Of a stretch of DNA of 64,000 nucleotides, positions 17,148 to 25,796 are shown one piece after another; position 1 is the first letter of the stretch; every line of letters begins with the position of its first letter. The notes beneath the pieces are model-generated. The model was not told the origin of the DNA and did no database searches. It was given only the letters and a program-made list of their open reading frames with translations. The DNA lies in assembly GCF_010093225.1 (NCBI RefSeq), contig NZ_PDWM01000008.1, positions 1-64,000 of the forward strand, given 5' to 3'. Both the position numbers and the translations under genes were made by a program. Source of the stretch: Pseudoxanthomonas koreensis (lineage in GTDB: Bacteria > Pseudomonadota > Gammaproteobacteria > Xanthomonadales > Xanthomonadaceae).

Positions 17148-17178
17148 GGCACCCGGCTTCTTGGTGGAGCCGGGTGCC
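17148..17178 (-). terminator. Hairpin downstream of the SHOCT-domain gene
   Basis: GGCACCCGGCT (17148-17158) pairs perfectly with AGCCGGGTGCC (17168-17178) over a nine-base loop, an 11-bp stem 15 bases after the leftward gene's stop. On the leftward transcript a run of five T appears only about 30 bases further on, so it is a hairpin of terminator type without an adjacent U-tract. Confidence 0.5.
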
Positions 17179-17193
17179 ATTCGCGTGTGGAAC

Positions 17194-17574
17194 TCAGCCC
17201 AGCGCCTTCGCCTTGAGCCGCGCGAACTCGTCGGCATTGATCGCGCCGGCATCCAGCAGCGCCTTGGCTTCGGCGATCTGCTCGGTCGGCGATTTGGCGC
17301 TGGCGACCTTGCGGATGTAGGCATCGGTTTCGGCGCGTGCATCGTGCACCGCGGCGAGCTGCCGCTCGGACATGCCGCGGCCGCGGAACAGGATGTAGGC
17401 CAGCGCGGTGAGGAACGGCAGGAAGATCAGGCCGATGAACCAGATCGCCTTGGAAAGCCCGCCCAGGTCTTTGTCGCGGAACAGGTCCACGATGATCTGG
17501 AACAGGACGAGCAGGTAGGCGACCAGGACGAAGGTCATCAGGATCAGCAGGACGGTATCCCAGAAATTGCTCAT
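17194..17574 (-). CDS. PLDc_N plus SHOCT membrane protein
   Basis: A 126-residue protein. Two hydrophobic helices (WDTVLLILMTFVLVAYLLVLFQIIVDLF and LSKAIWFIGLIFLPFLTALAYIL) flank RDKDLGG and make up the phospholipase-D nuclease N-terminal-type membrane domain. The C-terminal SPTEQIAEAKALLDAGAINADEFARLKAKAL is a textbook SHOCT motif, a short domain found at the ends of oligomerising or membrane-associated proteins. The ATG at 17574 starts just before the first helix. The function is unknown; it is likely a small inner-membrane scaffold protein. Confidence 0.85.
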   Translation of the reverse strand: MSNFWDTVLLILMTFVLVAYLLVLFQIIVDLFRDKDLGGLSKAIWFIGLIFLPFLTALAYILFRGRGMSERQLAAVHDARAETDAYIRKVASAKSPTEQIAEAKALLDAGAINADEFARLKAKALG

Positions 17575-17798
17575 TGCGACGTTTCCCCGGTGCGATGACG
17601 ACGATGGTGGTGCCCGGCAGCGCCCCTGTGCCGGACCGCAGTGTGTCGCCTCCACCCTAGCACGGGGCGGGCCCGCGCCCGGCGCGGGTGCGGACGGACG
17701 CTCGCCTGGCGTGCCGATGCGATGCATGTCGCGGGGTCCGCGGCGAAGGCGTAGGCTCAGCGGCGCGGCGCGTGCCGCCCGGAGGAGGGAAGTCGAAG

Positions 17799-18236
17799 AT
17801 GACGACGCACAGCGGGCCGGCAAGGCCCAGGGCTCTGGTGTGGGTGGCGATCCTGGCGCTGGTCTGGAACCTGATCGGACTGGCGATGTTCTGGATGCAG
17901 GTGACGATGGATTCTGCGCGGCTGGCCACGCTGCCCGCGCCGCAGCAGCAGGTGTACCTGGCCACGCCGGGCTGGGTGAACGTGGCGTTCGCCTTCGCCG
18001 TGATCGGCGGTGTGCTCGGCGCACTGGGTCTGCTGCTGCGCCGGCGCTGGGCGGTACCGATGTTCCAGGTGTCGCTGCTGGGATTGCTGGTGCAGTTCGT
18101 GGGCGCCTACCTGGTCACCCCGGCCTGGCAGGCCTACGGCGCGGCGGGACTGGCGATGCCGGTGCTGCTGCTGGTGATCGCGCTGGCGCTGCTGTTCTAT
18201 TCGCGGCGCTGCACGGCACGCGGCTGGCTGCGCTGA
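17799..18236 (+). CDS. Four-helix inner-membrane protein, unknown
   Basis: A 145-residue protein with four hydrophobic helices: ALVWVAILALVWNLIGLAMFW, VNVAFAFAVIGGVLGALGLLL, VSLLGLLVQFVGAYL and LAMPVLLLVIALALLFY. The first loop (SARLATLPAPQQQVYLATPGW) is polar and probably faces the periplasm. GGAGGAGGGA lies just before the ATG at 17799; an earlier start would add an Arg-rich leader without hydrophobicity. It resembles unnamed sugar-transporter-like small membrane proteins seen in this family of bacteria. I do not assign a function. Confidence 0.7.
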   Translation: MTTHSGPARPRALVWVAILALVWNLIGLAMFWMQVTMDSARLATLPAPQQQVYLATPGWVNVAFAFAVIGGVLGALGLLLRRRWAVPMFQVSLLGLLVQFVGAYLVTPAWQAYGAAGLAMPVLLLVIALALLFYSRRCTARGWLR

Positions 18237-18344
18237 ACGCATGGGGCGGCGCGCCGGCCGGCGCGCCGCCACTGCCGGCCGGGGCGTGAAGCCGCGCGCC
18301 GGCCGTGCATGCGAGGCTGGGCATCCGCACTACGTGGAGGTCGC

Positions 18345-19253
18345 ATGGACATCGGCATGATCGGCCTCGGCCGGATGGGCGCGAACATGGCCGCGCGGCT
18401 GCAGCGCGGCGGGCACCGCGTGGCCGGATTCGACCCGGGCGCGGCCGCGCGCGACGTCGCACGCCAGGCGCATGGCCTGGAGACCTTCGATTCGCTGCCG
18501 GCACTGGTCGCCGCACTGCCGGCGCCGCGCGCACTGTGGCTGATGGTGCCCGCAGGTGCGGCGGTGGACGCCAGCCTGGAGGCGTTGCGACCGCTGCTGC
18601 AGCCCGGCGACATCGTCGTCGACGGCGGCAATTCCAACTACCGCGACAGCCAGCGCCGTGCGGCATCGTGCAGCGGACGGGACGTGCATTTCCTCGATTG
18701 CGGCACCAGTGGCGGCGTGTGGGGCCTGGCCGAGGGTTACAGCCTGATGGTCGGCGGCGATGCGCAGGCCTGCGAGCGGCTGCGGCCGCTGTTCGAAACC
18801 CTGGCGCCGTCGCCGCAGCACGGCTGGGGATGGGTCGGGCCGAGCGGCGCCGGCCACTTCGCCAAGATGGTCCACAACGGCATCGAGTACGGAATGATGC
18901 AGGCCTACGCCGAGGGCTTCGCGATCATGCAGCGCAAGGAGTCGCTGGCCCTGGACCTGCCGCAGGTGGCGGAGATCTGGCGGCATGGCAGCGTCGTGCG
19001 CTCCTGGCTGCTCGATCTGGCCGCCGATGCACTGCGCGACAATCCCTCGCTGGAAGGCATCGCGCCGCACGTGCCCGATTCGGGCGAAGGCCGCTGGACG
19101 GTGGCCGAGGCGATCGAGCTGGACGTGTCCGCTCCGGTGATCACCCTGTCGCTGCTGGAGCGGCTGCGCTCGCGCGAGAAGGATTCGTTCGCCGACAGGC
19201 TGCTGGCCACGCTGCGCGACCGCTTCGGCGGGCACGGCGTGAAGCCGGGGTAG
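18345..19253 (+). CDS. gnd: 6-phosphogluconate dehydrogenase, decarboxylating (GntZ/YqeC type)
   Basis: A 302-residue enzyme, the short form of Gnd (about 300 rather than 470 residues), often NAD-dependent. Landmarks are the Rossmann motif GLGRMGANMA at 6-15, VDGGNSNYRDS, CGTSGGVWGLAEGYSLMVGG and GPSGAGHFAKMVHNGIEYGMMQAYAEGF with the catalytic Lys and Asn. It oxidises 6-phosphogluconate to ribulose 5-phosphate and CO2. The ATG at 18345 follows GGAGG. No other pentose-phosphate gene is nearby. It converges on the Gfo/Idh gene. Confidence 0.93.
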   Translation: MDIGMIGLGRMGANMAARLQRGGHRVAGFDPGAAARDVARQAHGLETFDSLPALVAALPAPRALWLMVPAGAAVDASLEALRPLLQPGDIVVDGGNSNYRDSQRRAASCSGRDVHFLDCGTSGGVWGLAEGYSLMVGGDAQACERLRPLFETLAPSPQHGWGWVGPSGAGHFAKMVHNGIEYGMMQAYAEGFAIMQRKESLALDLPQVAEIWRHGSVVRSWLLDLAADALRDNPSLEGIAPHVPDSGEGRWTVAEAIELDVSAPVITLSLLERLRSREKDSFADRLLATLRDRFGGHGVKPG

Positions 19254-19271
19254 TGGCCGCGCGCCCGCGAT

Positions 19272-19288
19272 CTGAAGGGAGCTCCTAC
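19272..19288 (-). repeat. Single REP remnant, GTAGGAGC type
   Basis: Read leftward it is GTAGGAGCTCCCTTCAG, 15 of 17 bases identical to the ends of the two 132-bp elements at 35986 and 59341. It begins inside the last codons of the Gfo/Idh gene, and its GTAG supplies that gene's TAG stop. No second inverted copy is visible nearby, so it is a lone or decayed REP. Confidence 0.55.
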
Positions 19289-20352
19289 GACAGTCGTGCC
19301 GTCGTGGTTCCGTCCAGCGGCAGTTCGCGCCGCTCCGCATTGCTGCGCAGGCCGGCCTCGATCACTTCCATCACGAGCAGCGCATCCCCGGCGCTGACCG
19401 GCAACGGTGCATCCAGGGCGATCGCATCGCGGATGCCGGCGTAATAGGCCAGGTAATCGCCGGGCGGCGCCGGCGAGTCGGCTTCGACCACGCTGCCGTC
19501 GACGCCCACGCGCAGCAGCGTGCCCGGTCGCGGGTCGTGGCCCCAGCCGGCACCGCCCGGGATGGCGCCGCCGCGCAGCGCGTCCTCCTGCGGATCGAGT
19601 CCATGCTTGATCCAGCTGCCGCCATTGCCGTGCACGGCGAAGCGCAGGTCGTGCCCGGGCACCAGCGCGCCGGCGTGCAGCAGCACGCGCAGGCGGGCGT
19701 AGCGCAACTGCACGTGGAAATAGTCCACTGCCTGCGCGCCCTCGCGCTGCAGGGCCAGGTCGGCGCTCACCGCCAGCGGCGGGCCGAACAGCTGCAACGC
19801 CTGGTCGACCAGGTGCGGGCCCAGGTCGTACCACAGCCCGCTGCCAGGACCGGCGCGATCGCGCCAGCGGTCCGGCACCTGCGGGCGGAAACGGTCGAAA
19901 TGCGAGTGCAGTTCGGCCACCGCGCCCAGCGTGCCACGGTCGAGCAATCCGCGCAGGGCCAGGAAGTCGGCGTCCCAGCGCCGGTTGTGGAACACGCTCA
20001 GGCGGCGGTCGGCGCGGTGCGCGGCTTCGATCATCGCCTGTGCCTCGGCCAGGTCCAGGGCGAAGGGCTTGTCCACCACCACGTGCTTGCCGGCCGCCAG
20101 CGCGGCCAGCGCCAGCGGTGCATGGGTGTCATTGGGCGTGGCCACCACCACCAGGTCGATGTCCGGGTCGGCGAAGGCCGCGTCGGGATCGGCGAGCACG
20201 CGCGCCAGCGGATGCGCCGCGGCGACCCTGGCCGGATCGCTGGAGACCACGGTGTGCAGGCGCAACCCCGGCGTGGCGGCGATCAGCGGCGCATGGAACA
20301 CGCGCCCGGACAGGCCGAAGCCGAGCAGGGCGACGTCGAGCGTGGCGGGCAT
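19285..20352 (-). CDS. Gfo/Idh/MocA-family oxidoreductase
   Basis: A 355-residue NAD(P)-dependent dehydrogenase. The N-terminal Rossmann fold carries LLGFGLSGRVFHAPLI; VVVATPNDTHAPLALAALAAGKHVVVDKP contains the catalytic-site Lys of the EKP/DKP motif. The C-terminal domain has FHNRRWDADFLALR and LWYDLGPHLVDQALQLFG, with the conserved His. This layout matches the YceM/YdgJ-like subgroup acting on sugars or inositols; the substrate is unknown. The ATG at 20352 begins at the beta strand of the Rossmann fold. The stop TAG comes from a REP-like repeat. Confidence 0.92.
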   Translation of the reverse strand: MPATLDVALLGFGLSGRVFHAPLIAATPGLRLHTVVSSDPARVAAAHPLARVLADPDAAFADPDIDLVVVATPNDTHAPLALAALAAGKHVVVDKPFALDLAEAQAMIEAAHRADRRLSVFHNRRWDADFLALRGLLDRGTLGAVAELHSHFDRFRPQVPDRWRDRAGPGSGLWYDLGPHLVDQALQLFGPPLAVSADLALQREGAQAVDYFHVQLRYARLRVLLHAGALVPGHDLRFAVHGNGGSWIKHGLDPQEDALRGGAIPGGAGWGHDPRPGTLLRVGVDGSVVEADSPAPPGDYLAYYAGIRDAIALDAPLPVSAGDALLVMEVIEAGLRSNAERRELPLDGTTTARLS

Positions 20353-20539
20353 AAGCGATTCCTTCGGCGCGTCCTCCGGTGCGCGGATTACACGCGGCCT
20401 TCGCATCGTCATGCAACTCCGTGCACACCGATGAACCGTACACAACCGCGTGCAGTCTTCACACGGATATTCACCGTCATTGCACGCGCGGATTGGGAGG
20501 CTGGCCGCCCACACCCAGCAGACCAATCAAGAGGCCCCC

Positions 20540-20881
20540 ATGCGCAAGCACGCTTCCATCCTCGCCGCCACGCTCGCCGCGGTCCTGTCCTCCACTGCGG
20601 CGATGGCCGAAAACAAGACGCCGGAGAAAAAGCCGGCCGCCGAGGCGGCGTCCTCGCAGCCGGTCAACGATACCTGGATCACCACCAAGGTGAAGTCCAG
20701 CCTGCTGGCCGACGAGAGTGTTTCGGGCACGAAGATCGATGTCGATACGGTCGATGGCGTGGTTTTCCTGACCGGCACTGCCAAGAATCAGGCCCAGGTC
20801 GAGCATGCGAAGAAGATCGCGGCCGGCATCGAAGGCGTGGGCAAGGTCGACGCCTCCAAGCTGGTGGTGTCTGCCAACTGA
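20540..20881 (+). CDS. Exported BON-domain protein
   Basis: A 113-residue protein with a signal peptide (MRKHASILAATLAAVLSSTAAMAE), a Lys/Glu/Ala linker and one BON domain from about residue 43: VNDTWITTKVKSSLLADESVSGTKIDVDTVDGVVFLTGTAKNQAQVEHAKKIAAGIEGVGKV. BON domains are thought to bind phospholipid or envelope surfaces, and OsmY-type periplasmic proteins are the nearest known relatives, usually stress-induced. Two consecutive hairpins follow the stop. It is divergent from the Gfo/Idh gene across a 187-base gap. Confidence 0.9.
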   Translation: MRKHASILAATLAAVLSSTAAMAENKTPEKKPAAEAASSQPVNDTWITTKVKSSLLADESVSGTKIDVDTVDGVVFLTGTAKNQAQVEHAKKIAAGIEGVGKVDASKLVVSAN

Positions 20882-20903
20882 CGGCCGTCACGCCCCCGTT
20901 GGC

Positions 20904-20970
20904 TGGCGTCCCGGGGTGACGACGGGACGCCACGGCGGCGCGGAACCTCCTGGTTCCGCGCCGCTTTCTT
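20904..20970 (+). terminator. Tandem hairpins, the second a strong intrinsic terminator
   Basis: The first hairpin is TGGCGTCCC (20904) with GGGACGCCA (ending 20932). The second pairs GCGGCGCGGAACC (20935-20947) with GGTTCCGCGCCGC (20952-20964), a perfect 13-bp stem with loop TCCT, followed at once by TTTCTT. This is a classical rho-independent terminator for the BON gene. Confidence 0.88.
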
Positions 20971-21244
20971 GTGCGTTTCCTCGTTGCTGGAAGAGCCGGG
21001 ATGAGCGGAAACCTTGAGCCCTGGAAGCGCGAGAAGCAAAAGCGGCGGCCCCCCACCGGAGTCGACGCGCTCAAATGCATGGCCCCCACCGGAGCAGACG
21101 GCTGTTCGCCTTGCCACCTTGCCGCCGTGCCGTCCAAACCGTTACACCACCCGTTACACGTCCCCACCAGTGCGCACGCAGGAAAGCCCACGCCCTCGAG
21201 CATCGGTCCGGAACCCCCGCGCTGGCCCTCACCGGCCGCTCCGC
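20971..21244. other. Non-coding gap with short direct repeats before the GH3 gene
   Basis: No convincing gene is present. CCCCCACCGGAG occurs twice (about 21050 and 21083). CCGTTACAC occurs twice exactly 12 bases apart (21139 and 21151), a spacing close to one helical turn that could be a regulator site for the glucosidase gene. A long open frame through this stretch is the 5' extension of the GH3 frame and does not look coding. Confidence 0.5.
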
Positions 21245-21250
21245 TAGAAT
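21245..21250 (+). promoter_or_regulatory. Probable -10 element of the GH3 glucosidase gene
   Basis: TAGAAT lies 29 bases before the ATG at 21280. The same hexamer or TAGACT recurs ahead of other genes in the window (2719, 35567, 62395, 63119). No good -35 is visible. Confidence 0.5.
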
Positions 21251-21279
21251 CGTGGGCGTTCCCGCTGCCACCCCTGCAC

Positions 21280-23475
21280 ATGCCCTACGAGGCCAACCCT
21301 GCCGACGACGCCCGGATCGAGTCCCTGCTCGCGCGCATGACCGTGGAAGAGAAGGTCGGGCAACTGGGCGTGTTCGCCGACATGGTCCGCCCGTTCGCGC
21401 CGGACGTGAATCCCGAAGCCAACGTCCGCAACGCCGCCGAAGTGCTCGAACAGGTGCGCGCCGGGCGCGTGGGCGCGCTGTTCAACGGCGTCGGCGCCGC
21501 CCAGGGTCGCCAGATCCAGCGCGTGGCGGTGGAGGAAAGCCGGCTCGGCATCCCGGTGCTGCTGGCGGCCGACGTGATCCACGGCATGCGCACCGTGTTC
21601 CCGATCCCGCTGGGCGAAGCGGCCAGCTTCGAACCGGAACTGGCCGAGCGCACCGCCCGCGCCACCGCGGTCGAGGCCACCGCCGCCGGCCTGCACTGGA
21701 CCTTCGCCCCGGCGGTGGACATCGCCCGCGACCAGCGCTGGGGCCGCGGCGCGGAAGGCGCCGGCGAGGACACCTTCCTCGGCTGCGCCTTCGCCGCCGC
21801 GCGCGTGCGCGGCTTCCAGGGCGAGGACCTGCGCGCGCACGATTCGCTGCTGGCCACGCCCAAGCACTTCGCCGCCTACGGCGCGGTCGCCGCCGGCATG
21901 GACTACAACTACGTCGAGATCTCCGAAGGCACGTTGCGCGACGTGCACCTGCCGCCGTTCAAGGCCGCCTTCGACGCCGGCGCGCTGGCGGTGATGACCG
22001 CGTTCAACGACATCAACGGCGTGCCGGCCAGCGCCAACCGCGCCCTGCTCGGCGACCTGCTGCGCGGCGAATGGGGCTTCCCGGGCGTGGTGGTGTCCGA
22101 CTACACCGCGGACATGGAGCTGGTTGCGCACGGCTACGCTGCCGATGCGCGCGACGCCACCCTGCGCGCGTTCGACGCCGGCCTGGACATGAGCATGCAG
22201 AGCGGCTTCTATGCCGCCCACCTGCCGGCGCTGGTCGAGTCCGGCGAGGTACCGATGGCGATGCTGGACGAGGCGGTGCGGCGTGTCCTGTCGGTCAAGG
22301 CGGCGATCGGCCTGCTCGACGATCCGTACCGTTCGCTGGACCCGGCGCGCGAGACCGACGCTTCGCAGCGCGAGGCGCACGAGGCGCTGGCCCGCGACGC
22401 GGCGCGGCGCTCGATCGTGCTGCTGAAGAACAAAGGCGACCTGTTGCCGCTGCGCCGCGACGCGCGCATCGCCCTGGTCGGCCCGTTCGCCCGCGACCGC
22501 GACAACCTCGAGGGCTGCTGGACCCTGTTCGGCGACCGCTCGCGCTACGTGAACGTGGAACAAGGCCTGCGCGCGGCGCTGGCGGACGGCGCCGTGCTGG
22601 ACGTAGTCGATGGCTGCGCGATGGAAGCGGAGCTGGAAGGCGGCATCGAGGCCGCGGTGGCCGCCGCGCGCGGCGCCGACGTGGTCCTGCTGGCGGTGGG
22701 CGAACCGCAGCGCTACAGCGGCGAGGCGCAGTCGCGCACCCGGATCGAGCTGCCGCCGGCGCAACAGGCGCTGGCCGAGGCGGTGGCCGCCACCGGCACG
22801 CCCGTGGTGGTGCTGCTGCGCAACGGCCGCGCACTGGCGCTGCAGGGTGCGGTGCGCGATGCGCAGGCGATCCTGGTCACCTGGTTCCTCGGCAGCCAGA
22901 CCGGGCACGCGGTGGCCGACGTGGTGTTCGGCGACTTCAGTCCGTCGGCGCGGTTGCCGGTGAGCTTCCCGCACGATTCCGGGCAGCAGCCGTTCTTCTA
23001 CAACCACCCGCGCACCGGACGCCCGGAAACGCCGGAGATGTCCGAGTTCAAGGCGCGCTGGCGCGAGCATCCGAACACCGCGCTGTACCCGTTCGGGCAC
23101 GGGCTCACCTATGGCCGCGTCGAATATGGCGCGACCACGGTCGCCGCACCGGCGCTGGCCTGGGACGGCACCCTGCGGGTATGCGCCACGGTGCGCAACG
23201 ACGGCGTGCGCGCGACCGAGGAGGTGGTGCAGCTGTACCTGCACGATCGCGTCGGCAGCCGGGTGCGGCCGGTGCGCGAGCTGAAGGGCTTCCGCAAGGT
23301 GTTGTTGCAGCCGGGCCAGTCGCTGGAGGTGGCGTTCGAGCTGTCGCGCGCCGACCTGGCCTTCACCCGCGCCGACGGCACGCACGGCGCCGAGCCGGGT
23401 GCGTTCGACGCGTGGATCGCGCCGTCGTCGGCGACCGGCAAACCGGCGCGGTTCGAACTGCTGCCACCGGCGTAG
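21280..23475 (+). CDS. bglX: GH3 beta-glucosidase (BglX-like)
   Basis: A 731-residue enzyme with the three BglX domains. The (beta/alpha)8 barrel contains LLAADVIHGMRTVFPIPLGEAASF, RGAEGAGEDTFLG and TPKHFAAYG (Lys195-His196). The catalytic nucleophile Asp274 is in VVSDYTAD. The alpha/beta sandwich follows (ARRSIVLLKNKGDLLPL, VLLAVGEPQRYSGEAQSR), then a fibronectin-III-like tail (LYPFGHGLTYGRVEY). It hydrolyses terminal beta-D-glucosides of oligosaccharides. From the ATG at 21280 no signal peptide is seen, unlike periplasmic BglX of E. coli, so it may be cytoplasmic, or export may require a different start. Confidence 0.93.
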   Translation: MPYEANPADDARIESLLARMTVEEKVGQLGVFADMVRPFAPDVNPEANVRNAAEVLEQVRAGRVGALFNGVGAAQGRQIQRVAVEESRLGIPVLLAADVIHGMRTVFPIPLGEAASFEPELAERTARATAVEATAAGLHWTFAPAVDIARDQRWGRGAEGAGEDTFLGCAFAAARVRGFQGEDLRAHDSLLATPKHFAAYGAVAAGMDYNYVEISEGTLRDVHLPPFKAAFDAGALAVMTAFNDINGVPASANRALLGDLLRGEWGFPGVVVSDYTADMELVAHGYAADARDATLRAFDAGLDMSMQSGFYAAHLPALVESGEVPMAMLDEAVRRVLSVKAAIGLLDDPYRSLDPARETDASQREAHEALARDAARRSIVLLKNKGDLLPLRRDARIALVGPFARDRDNLEGCWTLFGDRSRYVNVEQGLRAALADGAVLDVVDGCAMEAELEGGIEAAVAAARGADVVLLAVGEPQRYSGEAQSRTRIELPPAQQALAEAVAATGTPVVVLLRNGRALALQGAVRDAQAILVTWFLGSQTGHAVADVVFGDFSPSARLPVSFPHDSGQQPFFYNHPRTGRPETPEMSEFKARWREHPNTALYPFGHGLTYGRVEYGATTVAAPALAWDGTLRVCATVRNDGVRATEEVVQLYLHDRVGSRVRPVRELKGFRKVLLQPGQSLEVAFELSRADLAFTRADGTHGAEPGAFDAWIAPSSATGKPARFELLPPA

Positions 23476-23508
23476 GGTGCCTGCCCGGCCCTGCGCCCGG
23501 CGCGCCGG

Positions 23509-24768
23509 TCAGGCCGCGTCCGGCCGCTCCGCCGCTTCCGGGCTGAGCCGGTCGACGATGGCGGGGGCCGTGAGATCGCCGGTGACGTTGCCGGTGGTGG
23601 CGAACACATCGGGGATGGTGTCCACCGCCAGCAGCAGCCCCAGCGGCGCCACCGGCAGGCCCATCGCCATCGTCACCGGGATCACCGTGGCGGCGAAGAT
23701 GGCCTGGCCGGGCAGGCCGACCGAACCGAGGCTGATCACCACCGACAGCGCCGCGCCGAAGGCCAGCTGTGCCGCGGTCAGCTCGATGCCGTAGGCCCAT
23801 GCGACGAACGCGGCGGCGACCAGGTACTGGATCGGCGAGGTGATCCGGAACAGGGTCACCGCCATCGGCAGCACCAGCGCGCCCACCGCCCGCGGCATGC
23901 CGAGGTGGTCGCGCGCGCTTTCCAGCATCGCCGGCAGCGTGGCCAGCGAGGACTGGGGGCTGGCCGCCACCACCTGCACCGGCAGGATCGCGCTGGCGAA
24001 GGCCAGCGGCGAGCGTCCGGCGAACAGGCCCACCAGCACGTAGCAGATCGCGATCGCGCCGAGGTACATCCCGCACAGCAGGACGATGTAGCCGAGCAGC
24101 GCGCCGACCACGCCCATCCCGGCCTGCGCGCACACCGCCAGCATCAGCGCGAACACGCCCACCGGTGCGGCCAGCAGCACCCAGCGCACGATCACGATCA
24201 TGGTGTCGGCGATGCCGTGGCACAGGCCCACCACCTGGGCGCGGCGCTCGTGCTCGATGCGGGTGAGGGCGAAACCGAAGAACAGCGCGAACACCACCAG
24301 CGGCAGCATCGCGCCCTGCGCGGCGGCCATCACCGCGTTCGACGGGATCACCCCGCCGATCCACTGCGCCAGCGACGGCGCCGCGGCCGCTTCGGTGGCG
24401 GTGGCCGAAGCCTGCAGGGTGGCGGTGAGCTGTGCGCTGCGCGGCACCAGCGCCAGCAACGCCGGCGCCAGCAGCGCGGCATAGGCGGCGAACAGCGCCA
24501 GCACTGCCAGGAACACCACCATCGCCCGCCGCGCCACGCGCCCGGAGGCGGCCGCGTCCGTGGCGGTGGCCACGCCGAGGATCACCAGCGCCAGCACCAG
24601 CGGCACCACGGTCATCTGCAGCGCGCTCAGCCACAGCTTGCCCACCGGCTCGGCGATGCCGGCGGCGCCGGCGGCCGCCCCGGGCAGCCAGTGCGCCAGC
24701 GCCAGCCCGGCCACCGCGCCGGCGAGCAGCGCCAGCAGTACTCGCGCGGTCGCGCCGGGCCACCTCAT
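23509..24768 (-). CDS. Dicarboxylate/amino-acid:cation symporter (DAACS family)
   Basis: A 419-residue inner-membrane transporter with eight or more helices. Family features are KLWLSALQMTVVPLVLALVILG, the serine-rich re-entrant loop region SPQSSLATLP, GALVLPMAVTLFRITSPIQYLVAAAFVAW, and the C-terminal SVGLPGQAIFAATVIPVTMAMGLPV with binding-site residues of GltP/DctA relatives. It would co-transport glutamate, aspartate, dicarboxylates or related compounds with H+ or Na+. It is the last gene of the leftward operon with the RpiR regulator, DgcA and the NlpC/P60 peptidase, so uptake of glutamate or of an Ala-Glu dipeptide is an attractive inference. Its ATG overlaps the stop of a 38-codon ORF. 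Confidence 0.9.
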   Translation of the reverse strand: MRWPGATARVLLALLAGAVAGLALAHWLPGAAAGAAGIAEPVGKLWLSALQMTVVPLVLALVILGVATATDAAASGRVARRAMVVFLAVLALFAAYAALLAPALLALVPRSAQLTATLQASATATEAAAAPSLAQWIGGVIPSNAVMAAAQGAMLPLVVFALFFGFALTRIEHERRAQVVGLCHGIADTMIVIVRWVLLAAPVGVFALMLAVCAQAGMGVVGALLGYIVLLCGMYLGAIAICYVLVGLFAGRSPLAFASAILPVQVVAASPQSSLATLPAMLESARDHLGMPRAVGALVLPMAVTLFRITSPIQYLVAAAFVAWAYGIELTAAQLAFGAALSVVISLGSVGLPGQAIFAATVIPVTMAMGLPVAPLGLLLAVDTIPDVFATTGNVTGDLTAPAIVDRLSPEAAERPDAA

Positions 24769-24881
24769 GGCGCGGCCTCCGCCGGTGCCGGCAGGCGCCC
24801 GGGCGCGCGGGGGATGCGGCGGCCACGCAGCGGCCAGGCGAAGCGGAGGGCACGGGGTGGCGTGTCGTGGATCGCGGGCAT
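24765..24881 (-). CDS. Possible 38-residue mini-protein between the regulator and symporter genes
   Basis: An ATG at 24881 opens a 38-codon frame (MPAIHDTPPRALRF..., Arg/Pro-rich) whose TGA overlaps the symporter ATG as ATGA. The 133-base gap in an otherwise tight operon is thereby fully used. The composition is rich in Arg, Pro and Ala, as also expected by chance in GC-rich DNA. The ribosome site is weak. It could be a coupling leader peptide; homology is not recognised. Confidence 0.3.
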   Translation of the reverse strand: MPAIHDTPPRALRFAWPLRGRRIPRAPGRLPAPAEAAP

Positions 24882-24901
24882 GCGGGTTCCGGTGCGGCGG
24901 G

Positions 24902-25780
24902 TCAGTTGTCCAGCAGGGGCCGGATGCGGTCGAGGGTGACGCCGAGCTGGCGGTGCCGGTCCGGGTTGGCCTGGCACAGCAGCACGAACAGGAAGTCGAG
25001 GAGGTACTGCAGCGAGGAACGGTACAGCAGCAGTTCCACGTGCGGCGCCGGGTCGTGGGCCGAGACCACCAGCGCGGCGTCGGCGTGCGCGCGCAGCGGG
25101 TTGGCGGTGTGCCGGGTGATCGACACCACCTTGCCCTCGCAGGCCTGGAACTGGCGGCTGATCTGCGACAGCTGCGGCAGCTGGCCGAACTCGGAGAACA
25201 TCAGCAGCACGTCGCCCGGCCGCGCCGCCGACAGGTTGGCCATCATCAGGATCGGGTCGGCGTGGTGGGCCACCAGTACGCCCAGCAGCGACAGGCGCAT
25301 GGCGAACTCGCGCGCGAACAGGCCGTCGTCGCCCAGCCCGCAGACGAACACCTTGCCGGCGCCGTCGACCAGGTCGACGATCGCCTCGATCCGCTCGCGC
25401 GGGTTGAGCAGCCGGGTTTCCTCCTCGGCCGCGGCCTTGCTCCGGCGCAGCGCCTGCTCCAGCGCGGTCCAGTCGTCGTGGGCGGCGAGGGGAACGGCGC
25501 TGGTGGGGGCGTCGGCGCCGTTGCGCGCCAGCGCCTGGCCGATGCTGTACTTCAGGTCCGGGTAGCCGCGAAAGCCGAACTTCTGGCTGAACTTGACCAC
25601 CGAGGACTGGCTGATCCCCAGCGCGCTGGCCAGCTGCTGCGAGGAGTAGTCGCGCAGCAGGTGGGCGTTGTCGAGGATGAAATCGGCGATGCGGCGTTCG
25701 ATCGCCGACATCTGGTCGCGTTCGGAGCTGATCTTCACCAGGGGCGGCATGGGTGCGATCTTCATCCGGGTCGGGCGCAC
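24902..25780 (-). CDS. MurR/RpiR-family transcriptional regulator
   Basis: A 292-residue regulator. The N-terminal HTH_6 domain reads MSAIERRIADFILDN, LRDYSSQQLASALGISQSSVVKFSQKFGFRGYPDLK. The C-terminal SIS domain (about 140-280) reads GAGKVFVCGLGDDGLFAREFAMRLSLLG and DVLLMFSEFGQLPQLSQISR; the SIS fold binds phosphosugars or related effectors. In E. coli MurR senses MurNAc-6-phosphate. Here, linked to murein-peptide genes, the effector is probably a cell-wall fragment. A GTG start at 25780 was chosen over the ATG at 25765 because AGGA is better spaced; it lies 16 bases after dgcA. Candidate operators are at 28414-28456. Confidence 0.9.
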   Translation of the reverse strand: MRPTRMKIAPMPPLVKISSERDQMSAIERRIADFILDNAHLLRDYSSQQLASALGISQSSVVKFSQKFGFRGYPDLKYSIGQALARNGADAPTSAVPLAAHDDWTALEQALRRSKAAAEEETRLLNPRERIEAIVDLVDGAGKVFVCGLGDDGLFAREFAMRLSLLGVLVAHHADPILMMANLSAARPGDVLLMFSEFGQLPQLSQISRQFQACEGKVVSITRHTANPLRAHADAALVVSAHDPAPHVELLLYRSSLQYLLDFLFVLLCQANPDRHRQLGVTLDRIRPLLDN

Positions 25781-25796
25781 CTGGCAACCGTCCTGC

